From NCBI GenBank assembly GCA_003991915.1, contig RQTK01000486.1, positions 2,501 through 66,500 on the forward strand: 64,000 bases of DNA, read 5' to 3'. The translations under genes were made by a program, and so were the position numbers. The stretch is from Elysia chlorotica. Lineage: Eukaryota > Mollusca > Gastropoda > Plakobranchidae. Under the pieces are notes generated by a model. The model was not told the DNA's origin, made no database searches, and was given only the letters and a program-made list of their open reading frames with translations. Below are positions 33,038 through 48,854 of this stretch, one piece after another (within the stretch, counting starts at the first letter, position 1; every line of letters starts with the position of its first letter).

Positions 33038-35408
33038 TTACATCCAAGACCTGTGGATGCTGCCCCCCTGGCCGTGACTCGAGCTGCTCAGAGCTCCGTA
33101 GCCTCGCTCGTCGCGGCCGCTAATGCCCACATCATCCTGAAGACCCGCCCGCATCATGCCGTGGTGCGTCTGGGTCCCGGGGCCAAAGCGCGACTCCCTC
33201 GAGGCGTCGCGGTGCGCCTTGTACTGCTGCTCGAGCTGGTCGAGGTCTCCCTGGGTGTGGTAGCGCTGGTGCCCCCCCATCCCGCCCTCGTAGTCCCTGT
33301 GCCTGGCGAGGGCCGTCATCATCTCCTGGGAGTATGCCTGGGCCGCGCTGTCCCGCGCGTAGCCCTGACCCGCGTCCATGTCCTCCAGGCCGCGCGCGTA
33401 CTGCTGGTCGTCCCTGGCAACGCCGCTGCTCCTGCCGTGCTGCTCCCTCAGCCGCGGGTCCACAAAGCTCGGGCCGCCGGCGTAGCCGAGGTTACCAAGG
33501 TTTCCCATCATGCCCGGCAAGGGCTGGCGCGACTCCATCATGGCCTGGGTGAGCGCCGTCTCGTTGTACCAGGGGTACATGCCCAGGTAGCTTTGCCCGT
33601 GCGGCCTTGAGCCCACCACCCTGGGGTCGGTGTAGCCCGCTATCCCCATCATGGCGTAGGCCGCGGCTGCCTCCCGGTACCTCGAATCATCCAAGTTGGC
33701 AGCAGGTGGCGCTACCGCAGGTCCCTGACTTCCCTGGGCCCGCTGCCTCAGATCCACCATGTTGTTGTAGGCAGACGCAGAGGATGCAGACTCTCGGTAG
33801 ACCCGGTCTTCCTGAGGCTCGCCCTGACTCCTACTGGCGCGGGCCTCGCTGTCGACGGCCTTGATGCCTGGCGTAGGCTGCCTGCTCCTTCAGGTCTGCT
33901 GGGTAGGTTTCTCTGCTGTAGTGGGCAGAGTCCGCCTGACTCATCCTCTGATACGAGTTCATCACGTCATGGTAACCAGGCTCCCCGACAGAGCCCTGGT
34001 CTGGGTACGGAGGGTTGGATATCCCCCGGTGGTTGACAGCTCTGGCCAGTGCTGCGGATTCATCCATGTACTGCAGGTCCTTAGTGGATCCGTGGTGCCG
34101 GGAGTCGGGGTAGGAGCCCAGGTGATCCTCAGACCCGTGGTGCTGGCTGCTCGACGCTCTCTCCTCGCGGCTTCTCGAGTCAAACATGGGCGGGTCAGAC
34201 AGCTGGGCTTCCCTCGGGTTCCCGAAGCCCTGCTGCAGTCGCAGGTCCTCCGCCATGCCCGAGCTCGAGCTCGCAGGGTCCTCTCTCCGACTGGAGGAAT
34301 AGTGAGGGTGAGGATCCGCAAGTGGAGCAGGACTTCTCTCGTTCATCACTTTCTGTGGCCTCATGGCGGCGTCTTGGTTCTCCGTTTTACTCAGGAGCCT
34401 TTGTGTGAGGAATGCCGACCCAGTCTGGTCGAGGTTCATGCTGTCGCTGCGACCGGAACTCATTTCAGCCTGGTTGAACTGATGCGGCGCCCCTCGCTGA
34501 TTCCGAGCCTCCTCCTCCTCTCGGTTCTGTGATTGGCTGTTTGCTGGCACATACTGCGTTGGCTCCATAGCTGTGCGCCTTTTCCGCGGGGTCGGCTTCG
34601 CTGGTGCAGATTCAACAACGCCAACTTTTCTGTAGTTTGAGAGATCGCTGTCCTCTGGTAGATCTGAGAAGTCATTGCTGGTCGCTGATTTCCGCCACTC
34701 AGAATCATTCGCCTCAGGGTGTTTAAACTGAGGAAAGACTGGACCATCCGATTGTCTTTTCCTTTTCTTAGACTCCGCCTCCTCTGGCTTTTGAGGTTCA
34801 GGTTGGATTTCCTCCTCTTGATACTTTTCCTCCTCGCCTTCAATAGAACTCGTTTTGTCATCCTCATCATCATAATTTTCCTCATCATCCTCATCCTCAT
34901 TTTTGTCCTCGTCGGCCTCCTCATCATCCTCGTCGTTTTCATCCTCGTCCTCGTCCTCTGCGCCATCGTCATCCTCAGCACCAGCATCGTCCCCGTCCTT
35001 CCGCTTGAGCAGCTTGGCCACGTCGGGCCCCAGCAGGCTGTCCAGGTCTGTCTCGCCGTTGACCCCCCCGTCGAGCTTCTCCTCCAGCGAGCCCTCCCAG
35101 GCGTCGCCCTTGGAGCGGTGGTGCCTCTCGTGCTGGCGCTTGCCCGTCTTGCGCAGCAGCTTCAGGCAGAGTCGGCAGCGGAAGAACTTCCCGCGCTGCG
35201 AGACGAGCTCTCGCGCTTTCTGGACGTGGAACCGCTCCACGTGCTTGCGGACGAGGCTCTTGCGGGTGAAGGAGCGCCGGCAGATGGGGCACGAGTGTGG
35301 GCGGAGCTGCTGGTGCTGGGCCTTGAAGTGGCGCGTCAGCGAGCCTTTCTCTGTGAAGCCCACGCCACACTCGGGGCACTGGAAGTTCTTCACTCCGCTG
35401 TGGGAAAG
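33038..35408 (-). CDS. Zinc-finger protein exon 6 (fingers 10-12, acidic and low-complexity tail), frameshifted
   Basis: Acceptor caaccag at 35409. Fingers FQCPECGVGF, HSCPICRRSF and degenerate FRCRLCLKLL are followed by an acidic stretch, NLS-like basic clusters and a Ser/Gln/Arg-rich tail. The first frame stops at TAG 33831-33833. A second frame, open from 33889, continues in the same composition (EARASRSQGEPQEDRVYRES then MVDLRQRAQ...) to a stop at 33038-33040. A one-base difference between 33831 and 33889 would join them. The exon is strikingly GC-rich compared with its surroundings. Confidence 0.88.
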
Positions 35409-38400
35409 CTGGTTGTGAGGGGAAAGAAAAGATGGAATGGTGAGAACTATGGGGACTATGGAGTACATTTCCCTTAACTTAAATCAAATGCCCGGATGTC
35501 ATACCTTTGTTAGTGAATAACACATGCTTAGCAATGTTAGTACTTTTTGCGATTCGCGTATTTCGTTGAATCGTTTTTGCAATTTCCATAAGTCAATGCA
35601 CAGCTGCAAGACTGACGGAGAACTTAGACGGAACGTGGATCGGTCATATTTGTATTTACATAACTTTGACAGACGATATCTTAAAACTGAATTCCGTAAA
35701 CTTTCAAAAAATTGACATCACCGTTTGATTGGTTGTTTCTGTTTTACCATCCCAAAGCAAAGAGCCCCAAACCTGACATATGCATTGATTAGCTAAATTA
35801 TAAAGAGTGGATATCTCTCTGGGCGTTGTAATTAATGTCCTGGATTAAAACTGATACCACCAACTTGGGCCTGATTCACCCAAGTTGCCTCACAAACTAA
35901 TTTAAAAATAAGGAATAAGGTAAAACAAAACGAAAAAATGGACATACCATGTGCATGGTGATATGCTTATTGCGTTTGGTTTTGACTTTTCAGCTGTGAA
36001 GTAACAATGATTCTTCTAACTCTATCATATCTCATTATAAATCAAGTTTGTTGAATATGAATGTAAGAAGAATGAGAACTAAATGTGCCTACCATGTGCC
36101 TGGTGAGATTCTCGTTGCGCTTGAAGAGCTTGTGGCACAGGTGGCACTTGATCTCGCGCTTGCTGAGGTGCATCTTCTTCTCGTGCTTGGACAGCAGGTG
36201 CTGCGACGAGAATCGCCGGTCACAGAAGGTGCAGGCAAACGGCTTCAGGTTGTCCGAGTTGTCAGTGTGCGTTTTCTGGAGGAAGCAGGAGGAAACAGGC
36301 AAACAATTATTATAATATATATATATTTATAACAAAGTGGAGTCTGCTTCAAGTCAAAGCCCGGGAGCAGAAAAAAGCAAAAGTAGGTTTCATCCATTGC
36401 ACAAAACATTACCAAAAAAAAAAAAGGAGGTGGAGGGGAGGGGGTGGGGTTTGAATTTTTAAAATTAAAAAAATGAAGCAAGAATTGACTTTACAGTAGA
36501 TTTCACTACCTATCCAGAAGTAAAAAACAGTGTGAGTTAATTCAATTGAATAACATTGAGCCTGGAGTGTCATCTGAATCCCTGAATTCAGAATTTCAAT
36601 TATAGATATATAGATATAATTATACCACTATTCAGATGAGAAATTCACAATGCTGAACTATTCTTTGTAAAAGAGCTCATTCCTAGTCAATCATTTCCCA
36701 GGAACAAAATAGGAATCCTAAACAACGCCAGGACCCAAGACCGACATCTGACAGAAGTAGGTGCTGCCAAGATAACAGGACTTTGTCTCAGCAGATCGCA
36801 TTAATTAGATACTGACCTAACTAGAAGGGGACTGTCACGCATGCAATTTATAACTACCTGAGTCATCCCATTGTTAGCCTACGCAAATATGATTATTATA
36901 TGATTTCACTTTAACTGCATTCTTAGACGAGAGAGGATGGATGCCTTTGAGAGACTAGAGCGTCTTAACGCGTGAATAATATTGAATAACATTTGCAGCG
37001 TGGGACATAGACACTGTACTATGTATGCTTCATGGTCTTTCTACTATTAGCGGGGGTAGACCCCATCATTGTATATAAGCTGTTTGATTTCAGTTTTGAG
37101 AGAGACGACGAATTGAGTCCTGAACTGTGAGCAGGACCTTCGTAGCGCTGTGTAAGAGATACTGTTTTTACGAGGTGTTATTTTGATCATCAGTCTGTGC
37201 GCGCTGATACTGTGTTTTTGTAGCCTTCTCAGAATCATTAAAGTTTAGTAGTTTGTTATCGGCTGATTTATGATTTCTTTATTGGAGTTGGACTGAAAGA
37301 CCTGGGGCACTAAAATAGTTAACGTGAACAATCTAGAACTGGAGCTTAACATTAAGTGTAAAGACCGGCTAGAAAATCAACACGTAACAGGGACAAAATC
37401 AACATAGATGCATGCACTAAAGCGCACGCATACCTCATGCAAGATCAAATAGCGCTCCTCAGTGTACATTTTTCCGCAGATTTCGCAGGTGAAGTTGCTC
37501 CCCTTGTGCATCTCCTGGGCGTGCTCCATGAGCCCCTCCTTCTCCTTGAACACGAGCCCGCACAGGAGACAGGCCAGGTTGCCCGAGCGCCGGGCGTGGA
37601 TCCGAGCGTGCTTCTCCAGGCTCGACTTCTGGGTGAACGTCTGGTAGCACTGCATGCACTTGAACGGCTTCTCACCTGGACAGAGTAATATATTGTAAAA
37701 TATGTGTTTGTAACACTATTGTAGTGGGTTTTTTTTTTATATTGTAAAACTTATGTGAGACAATCAGGATTATGTTTGTTTGTTCTTTTTTTATATTGTA
37801 AAACTTATGTGAGACAATCAGGATTATGTTTGTTTGTTCTTTTTTTAACATCCAATGTCAGCACTACTGGCACTATATATGATAAATTATCGATGGGCCC
37901 CAAGACTGACATGTGACAATTTTTTGTGCTGCCACACACAAAACAGGGCGGGGAAATCTTAACTCTTGTCTCAGCAGGTCATATAAACTGACACCAACTC
38001 AACCAGTAAGGAGGCGAAATCAGACAAATAAATTTGTGACAGGTCGTCGGATTCGAACAGTGTGCCTTTAGATCTAAAGATCAGGGCTCTACCACTTCAA
38101 CCAGGGTGAATTAGGCAGAAGTCGCAGATAAAGTTTTGAATCGAGAGCCTACACAGATCTAATTTTGCCTAAGTGTCGCAATGCACAAGTTGTCGGCCCA
38201 GCCTCTGAAGCTGTCATCTATTGGTCGACATCCTGTGTGCTTCGAAAAATGAAAAGCCACTAAAAAATAGTTGCATATTGTCTGTGGCTGGCTGGGATAG
38301 AAGAATGAGTTGGTATGTTTGCACACTTGCTTGACTTGACTTAGAGTCTTTCGCCAGCGTGGTCAACAGATCTCGCAGCTTCGGCTGTTTTCATTAATTC

Positions 38401-41400
38401 TGCGGTAAAAGTTTTCCATTCTTGTCTATCTTCTGCTTTAGTGCGTATTTTTTTTAGATCTGTTGCTGTTGTGAGTTTTAAACTCTTGTCTTATAGCTTT
38501 TTAAGGTCATTGTTTAAGGTTATCAGTAGCGTTGTTGTTGGTCTGCCCCTTCCTCTCTTTTGTGTCTCGGAAAAGTAGTATTAGCTGGTATTGATGCATC
38601 TCTTCTCAGGATATGTCGAAACAGTCCCCACCGGGATTGAAGGATTTGTATTGAAAAGGGGGGTTTCTGCGCATTTTTTGTAGAGAGATGTGTTTGAGAT
38701 TTTCGTTGGGTAGTGGATTCCCAAGACTCTTCTGAGTTGACGTCTATGGAATGAATCAAGTTTGTCCTCGTCCGTTTTTGTTAAGGCCCAAGTACCACAA
38801 TTGTGCAAAAGTATTGATTTAACAAGGGAGTTATATAATTTCATTCTTGTCTTTTGTCAGATCTTGTTAGCCCTTTTCCATATGCTTGTGAGTTTGGTAG
38901 GTGCTATGTTGGACAGGTGTTTTCTATGTTCTATGTCCCTTTTGCTGTCTATGAGTGAGCCTACTTTTTTTTTTCCAGTCTTCTTTGTCTCTTCTCACGC
39001 GTGTGTATTCAGTTTTATCCACCAAATAGGAAACTCTGCTAACTGTGGATGTGGACATGGACACCAAACAACAGAACATGTTCTACAAGAATGCAGACAA
39101 CTTCAGGAGACATGGACACCAAACAACAGAACATGTTCTACAAGAATGCAGACAACTTCAGGAGACAAGAAACAAATATTGGCCAGAAGAACATACCATG
39201 GAAAGAAAACTATATGGACCCTTGGTTGAACTTCAAAAGACTGTGGACTATATACTAGATTCTGGACTTTCTGTGTAGTCATTTTCAAGTGAACGAAGAA
39301 GAAGAAGAAGAAGAATCCACCTTTTCAGTTTGCACACTTATCGGGTATTAAATAATTAGTTCATATTTTGTATAGCCCCATCTAGTTTTACATATGCTGT
39401 CTGATTACCCCATCAATCAATAATTAATGCTAAATATAGCCCATCCATGCCCTATGCCATCGCATGCTGTTGAATTTTTTTTTTTTGTCCTTGCAGCTCT
39501 CTAGGTAAAGGCCCACATGTGCTGCCAATTTTTTTTTTTTTTGCCCACTCTATGCTACCGAATTTTCAATGTCCTCTCTAGGAGTTTAGGCCTACCCCTG
39601 CTGTCGAATTTAAAAAATGTATGCCGTCTTTAGGCCACCCCTGCTGATGACTTTAAAAAAAAGAAGGCTGCCCGATTTTTTACTTTTGCTATTTCTAAGC
39701 CCAGACGGATGTATTTTTTTCGTTTATAAATATATACTTGTTTAGCTTAGACAAAAAAATGGCCTTCAAAACCATCAAAATTCGTTTATGTCTGCATTTG
39801 AAATCAACATTTTCCATTCTAATGTTACTATAACACCATCCATAGCAGTTTGTATTAGCCTTGTGACCGTGTGGAGCAAATGCCACTACCTGTATAATGA
39901 TAGGTGACAAAAAATATATTTTCAAAGTGCTTCATGTGTGAAAATTAACATGGCATTCAAACAACATTTATATAATTTTTAAAAAGGAAAAGAAAATATG
40001 ATTACTTGCACTTTCCCTTGCAAATACTTTGCATATACGAATTGAGAAAACATTGTAAAGTTTGTATACAAATAACACTGACAGACCAAAAAAAACTTCA
40101 TATACTTGGTATTAAAACAGGAAAATATGAACATTATTTTTCTAAAAGCGACAAGAGTATTGTTTTAATTTTGTACTGCATTAACAAATAATTTTTTTAT
40201 AGAAATAGCTAACTTTGTGTAATAACTCATAACAAAAGTGGTGTAGATTTAATCTTTTTTAAAGAGTGATGCAGGCTAATTACTAAATTCATCTTTTTTT
40301 TTTTTTTATAGAAAGAAATAATTAACGAACTCTATAGATAAAATATTATGTGTATCCCACGTTTTAAAACTTAAAAACCAAAATTGATGGCATCGCAAAG
40401 AAGCATCAAAAGAGCACCCAAACATGGGTTATATAGGCCTGAGAACATAGAAGCTTCAGAAAAAAAACACTGACCACTGTGAATCCTCTCGTGGCGCTTG
40501 AGGTCGCTGAGCTTGGAGAAGCGGTTGCCGCAGGTGGTGCAGATGTAGGGCCGGCCGCCCAGGTGGATGCGGTTGTGGCTCACCAGGCTCGGGTGGTCCA
40601 AGAACGCCTCCTGGCAGTAGGTGCATTGGTGCGACGGCTCCTCGGGGTGCTCCTTCGCCCGGTGGATGCGCACCGCCTCCGCGTTGAGGAACTGTTCGGG
40701 GCAGGTGCGGCACGTGAGGAATCCTACAGGGGTCAGAGAGTAATAGAAAAAAGCAATTGTTCAGGGCAGATGCTACAGATAAGGAATCCTAGATGGGTCA
40801 GAGAGTGAACAACTGCACGTGAGTTTCGCAATGTTTTCTTTCTACACAGCACACTTCTCTAAAGCTCTAAAGGCCAACAATAAGTATTATTTTTTTGCTT
40901 CACATTGCCTATTGGTGGTGTAAAGAATCAAACCGGAAAGGCTTCAAATTATAAGTTTGATTCTAGTAGAGCCGAAGAGAAAAAAACAATCATCTTTCTT
41001 CTTACAAAATTTGGCTTAGATAAGAGCTAAGCCTTTACTAAGCCATAGGGAAATTTCCTTCATCGTGCATATATACATTTTATTCAATTCAACAACACCA
41101 ACACATATGCCAGAGAAAAAAAGGGCGTATGAGAACTTGAAATGATCAGAGTTTGTTTTGTGTATGAAACCAAAACCAACCAACGAACTAACTTAATCTA
41201 GTGTAGGAAAGCATCCCTGTTAAATTAGTGTAGGAAAGAATCCCTGTTAAACTAGTGTAGGAAAGCATCCCGGTTAAACCGCTGTAGGAAAGCCAACTCA
41301 CGAGGGCGACACATGTAAGCCGAGGCGCCGTCGTCCTCCTCGTGCCTCTCGCCGTCCTGGTGCTCGCACGGGCCCTGGACCCCGCACTCCATGCACAGCG

Positions 41401-42124
41401 GGACCTTCATGAGGCGGTCCAGGTTGTGCACCTCGGGCTTGTCCTTGTGCCACTCCTGGGGGGACACAACAACACATGATTGCTGCATTAAGTGTCAGAT
41501 GCCAGGCTTGGGGCCCATACACAAAGTAGCTCATACAATGCTTAATTTGGACGCTAGGCAACAGACAAGGCGTAACTGCATAAAGTGTCAGATGCCAGTC
41601 TTGGGGCCCATACACAAAGTAGCTCATACAATGCTTAATTTGGACGTTGGGCAACAGACAAGGCTTAGCTGCATTTTTTTTTTCATAAGGTCGCAAAATG
41701 TTACTATTATACAAAACAAATCCAATGTTTCAAAAACGAAATATCTCAAACACAAACTGTTTGGTTGGACACAAAATTTATTAAAGAAATTATTAACTTT
41801 GCCACTATTACCTGCAAATGCCTGATGATGCTGACTTTGTCTATGAACTCCACAGAGCATAGCCAACAGTGGAAAACAACCAGTGAATTATCGTCCTCTT
41901 CCTTCACGTCCTGATCAGGATTGTGCTCTGACCCTGCTTTAGACAGAGAATCGTCCATTTCCACATCCGACATGTCTGACCCAGATTTGTTGTCTCCCCC
42001 TGGCTCCACTCCATTTTCGGAAGACTTCTGATCCTCGGAAGCGTTTGGAGCATCTGGCGTTGCCGTTCCATTAGTGGAGGCATCCACTCCTGCCTCAGTC
42101 GGCATTGTGATAGTTGATTAAAGT
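33038..42124 (-). CDS. Multi-finger C2H2 zinc-finger protein, six coding exons
   Basis: This is the gene-level entry. Minus-strand exons 42124-41812 (ATG 42105), 41455-41302, 40723-40475, 37675-37434, 36275-36093 and 35408-33038 join in phase to about 1,160 residues, provided one frameshift at 33831-33889 is allowed for. Domain order: acidic, Ser/Asp-rich N-terminus; 11 recognisable C2H2 fingers (first around FHCWLCSVEF, last HSCPICRRSF) plus a degenerate twelfth (FRCRLC...H..H); a very acidic run of D/E/N; NLS-like KKRKRQSDG and PRKRRTA; then a long Ser/Gln/Tyr/Gly-rich tail. Fingers are linked mostly by non-TGEKP linkers, and several exon boundaries fall inside the His pair of a finger (HLQ|EWH, HE|KTH, HM|LSH). 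The protein is likely a nuclear DNA- or RNA-binding regulator. I cannot name an orthologue. Confidence 0.88.
35943..35985 (-). pseudogene. Relic of zinc-finger exon 5 3' end
   Basis: Gene-strand ...AAACGCAATAAGCATATC ACCATGCACATG then gtatgt encodes KRNKHITMHM before an intact donor, paralogous to KRNENLTRHM|gtaggc of exon 5, 110-150 bp away. The cysteine half is gone and a TGA lies just upstream in frame, so inclusion is unlikely. Confidence 0.6.
36093..36275 (-). CDS. Zinc-finger protein exon 5 (fingers 8-9)
   Basis: A 183-bp exon, phase 0 to phase 0, acceptor ctccag, donor CACATG|gtaggc. Fingers FACTFCDRRF...HEKKMH and IKCHLCHKLF...RHM|. A decayed copy of its 3' end lies just downstream at 35943-35985. 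Confidence 0.92.
36715..36840 (-). repeat. SINE fragment (minus orientation)
   Basis: cccaagaccgacatctgaca, gtaggtgctgccaagataac, ggactttgtctcagcagatc and tactgacctaactagaaggg match the SINE body and start of the linker. Confidence 0.65.
36850..37265 (-). mobile_element. Possible solo LTR (orientation uncertain)
   Basis: A 400-bp non-repetitive block in the intron with a TATA-like gtatataagc at 37071 and, on the plus strand, an ATTAAA near 37236 at a spacing typical of U3-R-U5. No internal retrotransposon sequence or clear target duplication was seen, so this is a weak call. Confidence 0.25.
37434..37675 (-). CDS. Zinc-finger protein exon 4 (fingers 5-7)
   Basis: Acceptor ctgtccag, donor CATGAG|gtatgc. 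It begins with the linker GEKPFKC and carries fingers FKCMQCYQTF, LACLLCGLVF and FTCEICGKMY; the last is split before its final histidines (HE|KTH). Confidence 0.92.
37838..38110 (-). repeat. Full-length SINE copy (minus orientation)
   Basis: Body taacatccaatgtcagcact...gggccccaagactgacatgt...acagggcggggaaatcttaa...ctcttgtctcagcaggtcat, linker gacaccaactcaaccagtaa, and tRNA-like head gtcgtcggattcgaacagtg...agatcagggctctaccactt (B box complement GTTCGAATCC). Confidence 0.8.
38325..38970 (-). mobile_element. LINE 3' fragment, reverse-transcriptase C-terminus
   Basis: The minus strand encodes MKLYNSLVKSILLHNCGTWA then LTKTDEDKLDSFHRRQLRRV LGIHYP, the usual end of a LINE reverse transcriptase, then shifts frame (RWGLFRHILRRD). 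The 3' side ends in a gtcaagtcaag-type tail. Dead copy. Confidence 0.75.
38985..39325 (+). mobile_element. LINE C-terminal fragment with (GAA)n tail
   Basis: The plus strand encodes NCGCGHGHQTTEHVLQECRQ LQET, a CxCG...TxEHxLxxC cysteine/histidine motif at the end of many LINE polyproteins. It is followed by TMERKLYGPL and LDSGLSV and a gaagaagaagaag tail at 39295-39315. It contains an internal 55-bp tandem duplication (39056-39165). Confidence 0.7.
39370..40370. other. Intron filler, no gene seen
   Basis: AT-rich intron of the zinc-finger gene with a degenerate repeated phrase (catgctgttgaatttt / ctatgctaccgaatttt / ctgctgtcgaattt) at 39465-39615. Nothing coding recognised. Confidence 0.5.
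40475..40723 (-). CDS. Zinc-finger protein exon 3 (fingers 2-4)
   Basis: A 249-bp GC-rich exon, phase 1 to phase 1. Fingers LTCRTCPEQF...HRAKEH, HQCTYCQEAF...HNRIH and YICTTCGNRF...HERIH are present, ending HSG| before gtcagt. Confidence 0.92.
41302..41455 (-). CDS. Zinc-finger protein exon 2
   Basis: Acceptor ccccccag, donor CCCTC|gtgagt, phase 0 to phase 1. It completes finger 1 (EWH) and adds a linker with a cysteine/histidine cluster (LCMECGVQGPCEH) that is not a canonical C2H2 finger. Confidence 0.85.
41490..41672. repeat. Two tandem copies of an 89-bp SINE-derived unit
   Basis: gtgtcagatgccaggcttgg ggcccatacacaaagtagct and the rest repeat at 41493 and 41582 with about 5 differences. 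The unit resembles the SINE end block (tcagac..ttggagccc...tatagcatacacagtgctgg). It lies between zinc-finger exons 1 and 2. Confidence 0.8.
41812..42124 (-). CDS. Zinc-finger protein exon 1 (start codon)
   Basis: An acceptor (ttttcag) at 42125 suggests a 5'UTR intron. ATG at 42105 opens MPTEAGVDASTNGTATPDAP, an acidic Ser-rich segment, and the beginning of finger 1 (VFHCWLCSVEFIDKVSIIRH), ending HLQ|gtaata. Confidence 0.85.
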
Positions 42125-42129
42125 CTGAA

Positions 42130-43147
42130 AAATTTTTTTTAATACATTTTAAGTCATTTCAACATAGCGATACATTATTAGAGAGTGGGTGAAGGTTGTT
42201 TTTTTAGCTCAATGTTGGCTGAGAAGTGTAAAACTCATAATTTGTACATGAAAAAAAGACAAAAGATAAACAATTTGATACACTTTAAAATCTACATACA
42301 TCTATCAAGATCAAAATGATGACTAAGTGCGTTCTATCAAGACAAAAGAACAAATTACAAAGAAACTTCCAAAGATGTCAAGAGACAATTAGAAACATAT
42401 GCCCGCAAAGGTCAGAAAATATGAAACTAAAAGATTCTCCCCATTGGGAACGAACAATCTATGTGCAGCACTGCACCCCTCTGATGATTGGAGAAAGCAA
42501 CAAACTCTATCCTATATTAACGCATATGAGGTCTATTTTTCTTTCACCAATCCTCGACTCGAGTGAATGACTTAATCACCTATTTTACTCCTATAGAACA
42601 ACTTCATTCGGCTTGTTAAATTTTCTTAGACCCAATAGTGAGCAAAATCCAAACTGATGGCCAGAATCTGTAAATCCGGTTTATTCCGGAAAACTTGCAC
42701 CCATGTCATCATCCTCATCATCATCATCCCTTTAATTATTGTTATTATTATTTTTATTATCGTTATTTAAATTAATAGTAAAGTACTATTTTTTTTAATT
42801 ATTATTTTATTATCATTATTATCAATTAGCTATCATCATTAGTATTATTATTACTATTATTATTACTGTATTACTTTTGATAAAAACAACAACAACAATA
42901 ATAAAGAAACGATTATCGATTTTCGGAAAAATTCCAACCACGACAGTGTAGCCATACAGGACAAAACAGCAGAGCGCGTTACTTCTTTTCAGTTGTGATT
43001 GAAAGTAAACTCACTTGGAGCCAGAACACAGAAAATATGATCAAGAAACTCAAAATATCATTTATTTAATTCTTATTTACCCTGTAACTGAAATTTCCCT
43101 AAGAGGGATTATATTGAAATAAAGTATTAGAATTCTGTATTCTGTAC

Positions 43148-43214
<67 letters not shown>

Positions 43215-43282
43215 CAATAATAACAGTAAATGATTAATAGAAAACATAACAACACATGCTCTCTTTTTGTGGAGAGAGTGTC

Positions 43283-43319
<37 letters not shown>

Positions 43320-43940
43320 CAACAGCTAGAAGTGTACTTGCACACAGCACTTGTCAAAATTTCATTATTTTTGTGCCACCTTCAGAATTAAGAACCTAAT
43401 GTGGCTCCAACTGAGGCAACTATCACAAACAACAGATGGATCATCCAAGCACCTCAAACCCAAGGCTACGGAAGGGATAGCCATTTGGTCACCATGTAAG
43501 CAGAGATGGGACCGCAGAGGGTTATGAGTACCGAAATATTCCGCGGCCATGATAGCAGAGCTCGAACCACAGACCTTCTGTGACGAGAGCCGATGCTCTA
43601 ACCCCATCAACTGGAGATTTAGATCTAATCTGGATACTTACATTTTGCGCAACCAGTTTCGACTTGTTAGTTTGTTTGGGCTACATGAAGTAGATCTATA
43701 CACTATTACTGTACATGTTGTAGTTGTAAGCTTTTCACTTTTTAGTGTCTCTATCTAAAGTCTAGATCTAATTCTAATGAAGAAAGAACTAGAGTGGTTC
43801 CCCTTTGGTGCAAATAGTAGCGTCCCATCAACTACTTCCGTTTTTACCATTGATTGTTGACATTGACAACAGTGAACAGAATGAAGAACGGTTAGCCTTG
43901 TATACCTGCTTTCGGTTCTCTTAAGCTAAACGCTTAGGAT
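42130..43940. other. Divergent intergenic interval
   Basis: Separates the minus-strand zinc-finger gene from the plus-strand gene starting at 43950 and so probably holds both promoters, including an undetected 5'UTR exon. Contains ATT-rich sequence (42.73-42.90 kb), (TAA)n at 43149-43211 and (AC)n at 43283-43318. No core-promoter element can be assigned with confidence. Confidence 0.4.
43149..43211. repeat. (TAA)n microsatellite
   Basis: About 21 TAA triplets. A (CA)n tract follows at 43283-43318. Confidence 0.95.
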
Positions 43941-43949
43941 TTTATTGTG

Positions 43950-48311
<4,362 letters not shown>

Positions 48312-48479
48312 ATGTATGCTTTCTGTGCAGGATTGGAAGGAATAGATCTAAACTCTAGCCATAACAGTAACAGAGAAATAGATAGATATCTAAATATGCA
48401 CCGTTCAAAGAAAGAAAATTATTTTTGTGATGAACTTCCAAACAAGTAGGATTAAAGAAAAAGAAGCAGAATTAAAATT

Positions 48480-48710
48480 TGATAATAGTTTAGGTAACTC
48501 TGGGTTGTGAAGGAATAGTTGCAGTTGAGAATGGATGATGCAAACGGAATCCTGATTAACGTAAAAGAGTTTGCATACGGTACGCGTAAAGTGTCGGTTG
48601 TGGTAAGTCTTGTCAGACAGATGAGAATGGATGATGCAAACGGAATCCTTTGCATACACGTAAAGTCTCGGTCAGTGGTAAGTCTTGTCAGACAGTTAGG
48701 AATGTCACCA
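48480..48710. repeat. Short direct repeat past the charged-helical-protein gene
   Basis: gagaatggatgatgcaaacg gaatcct occurs at 48527 and 48622, each followed within 60 bp by tggtaagtcttgtcagacag. A 95-bp tandem duplication in probable 3' flanking sequence. Confidence 0.8.
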
Positions 48711-48854
48711 TTTTTCCAAATACTCTTACTAGATATGTGGCCAATGTCCCCTTACCCATGCAACCCTCGACATCTATAGAGCCTACTAGCAAGACTGTTG
48801 GTCCAAACTGTTAGGGTTGACATTAGCATTTAACGTTGCTGTATTTCGCCTAAC

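Noticed and set aside
33053..33610. Plus-strand open frame of 185 codons (and others at 33861-34532 and 34719-35477)
   Set aside because: They are antisense to the GC-rich zinc-finger exon, where few stops occur by chance. The minus-strand frame has finger motifs and splice continuity.
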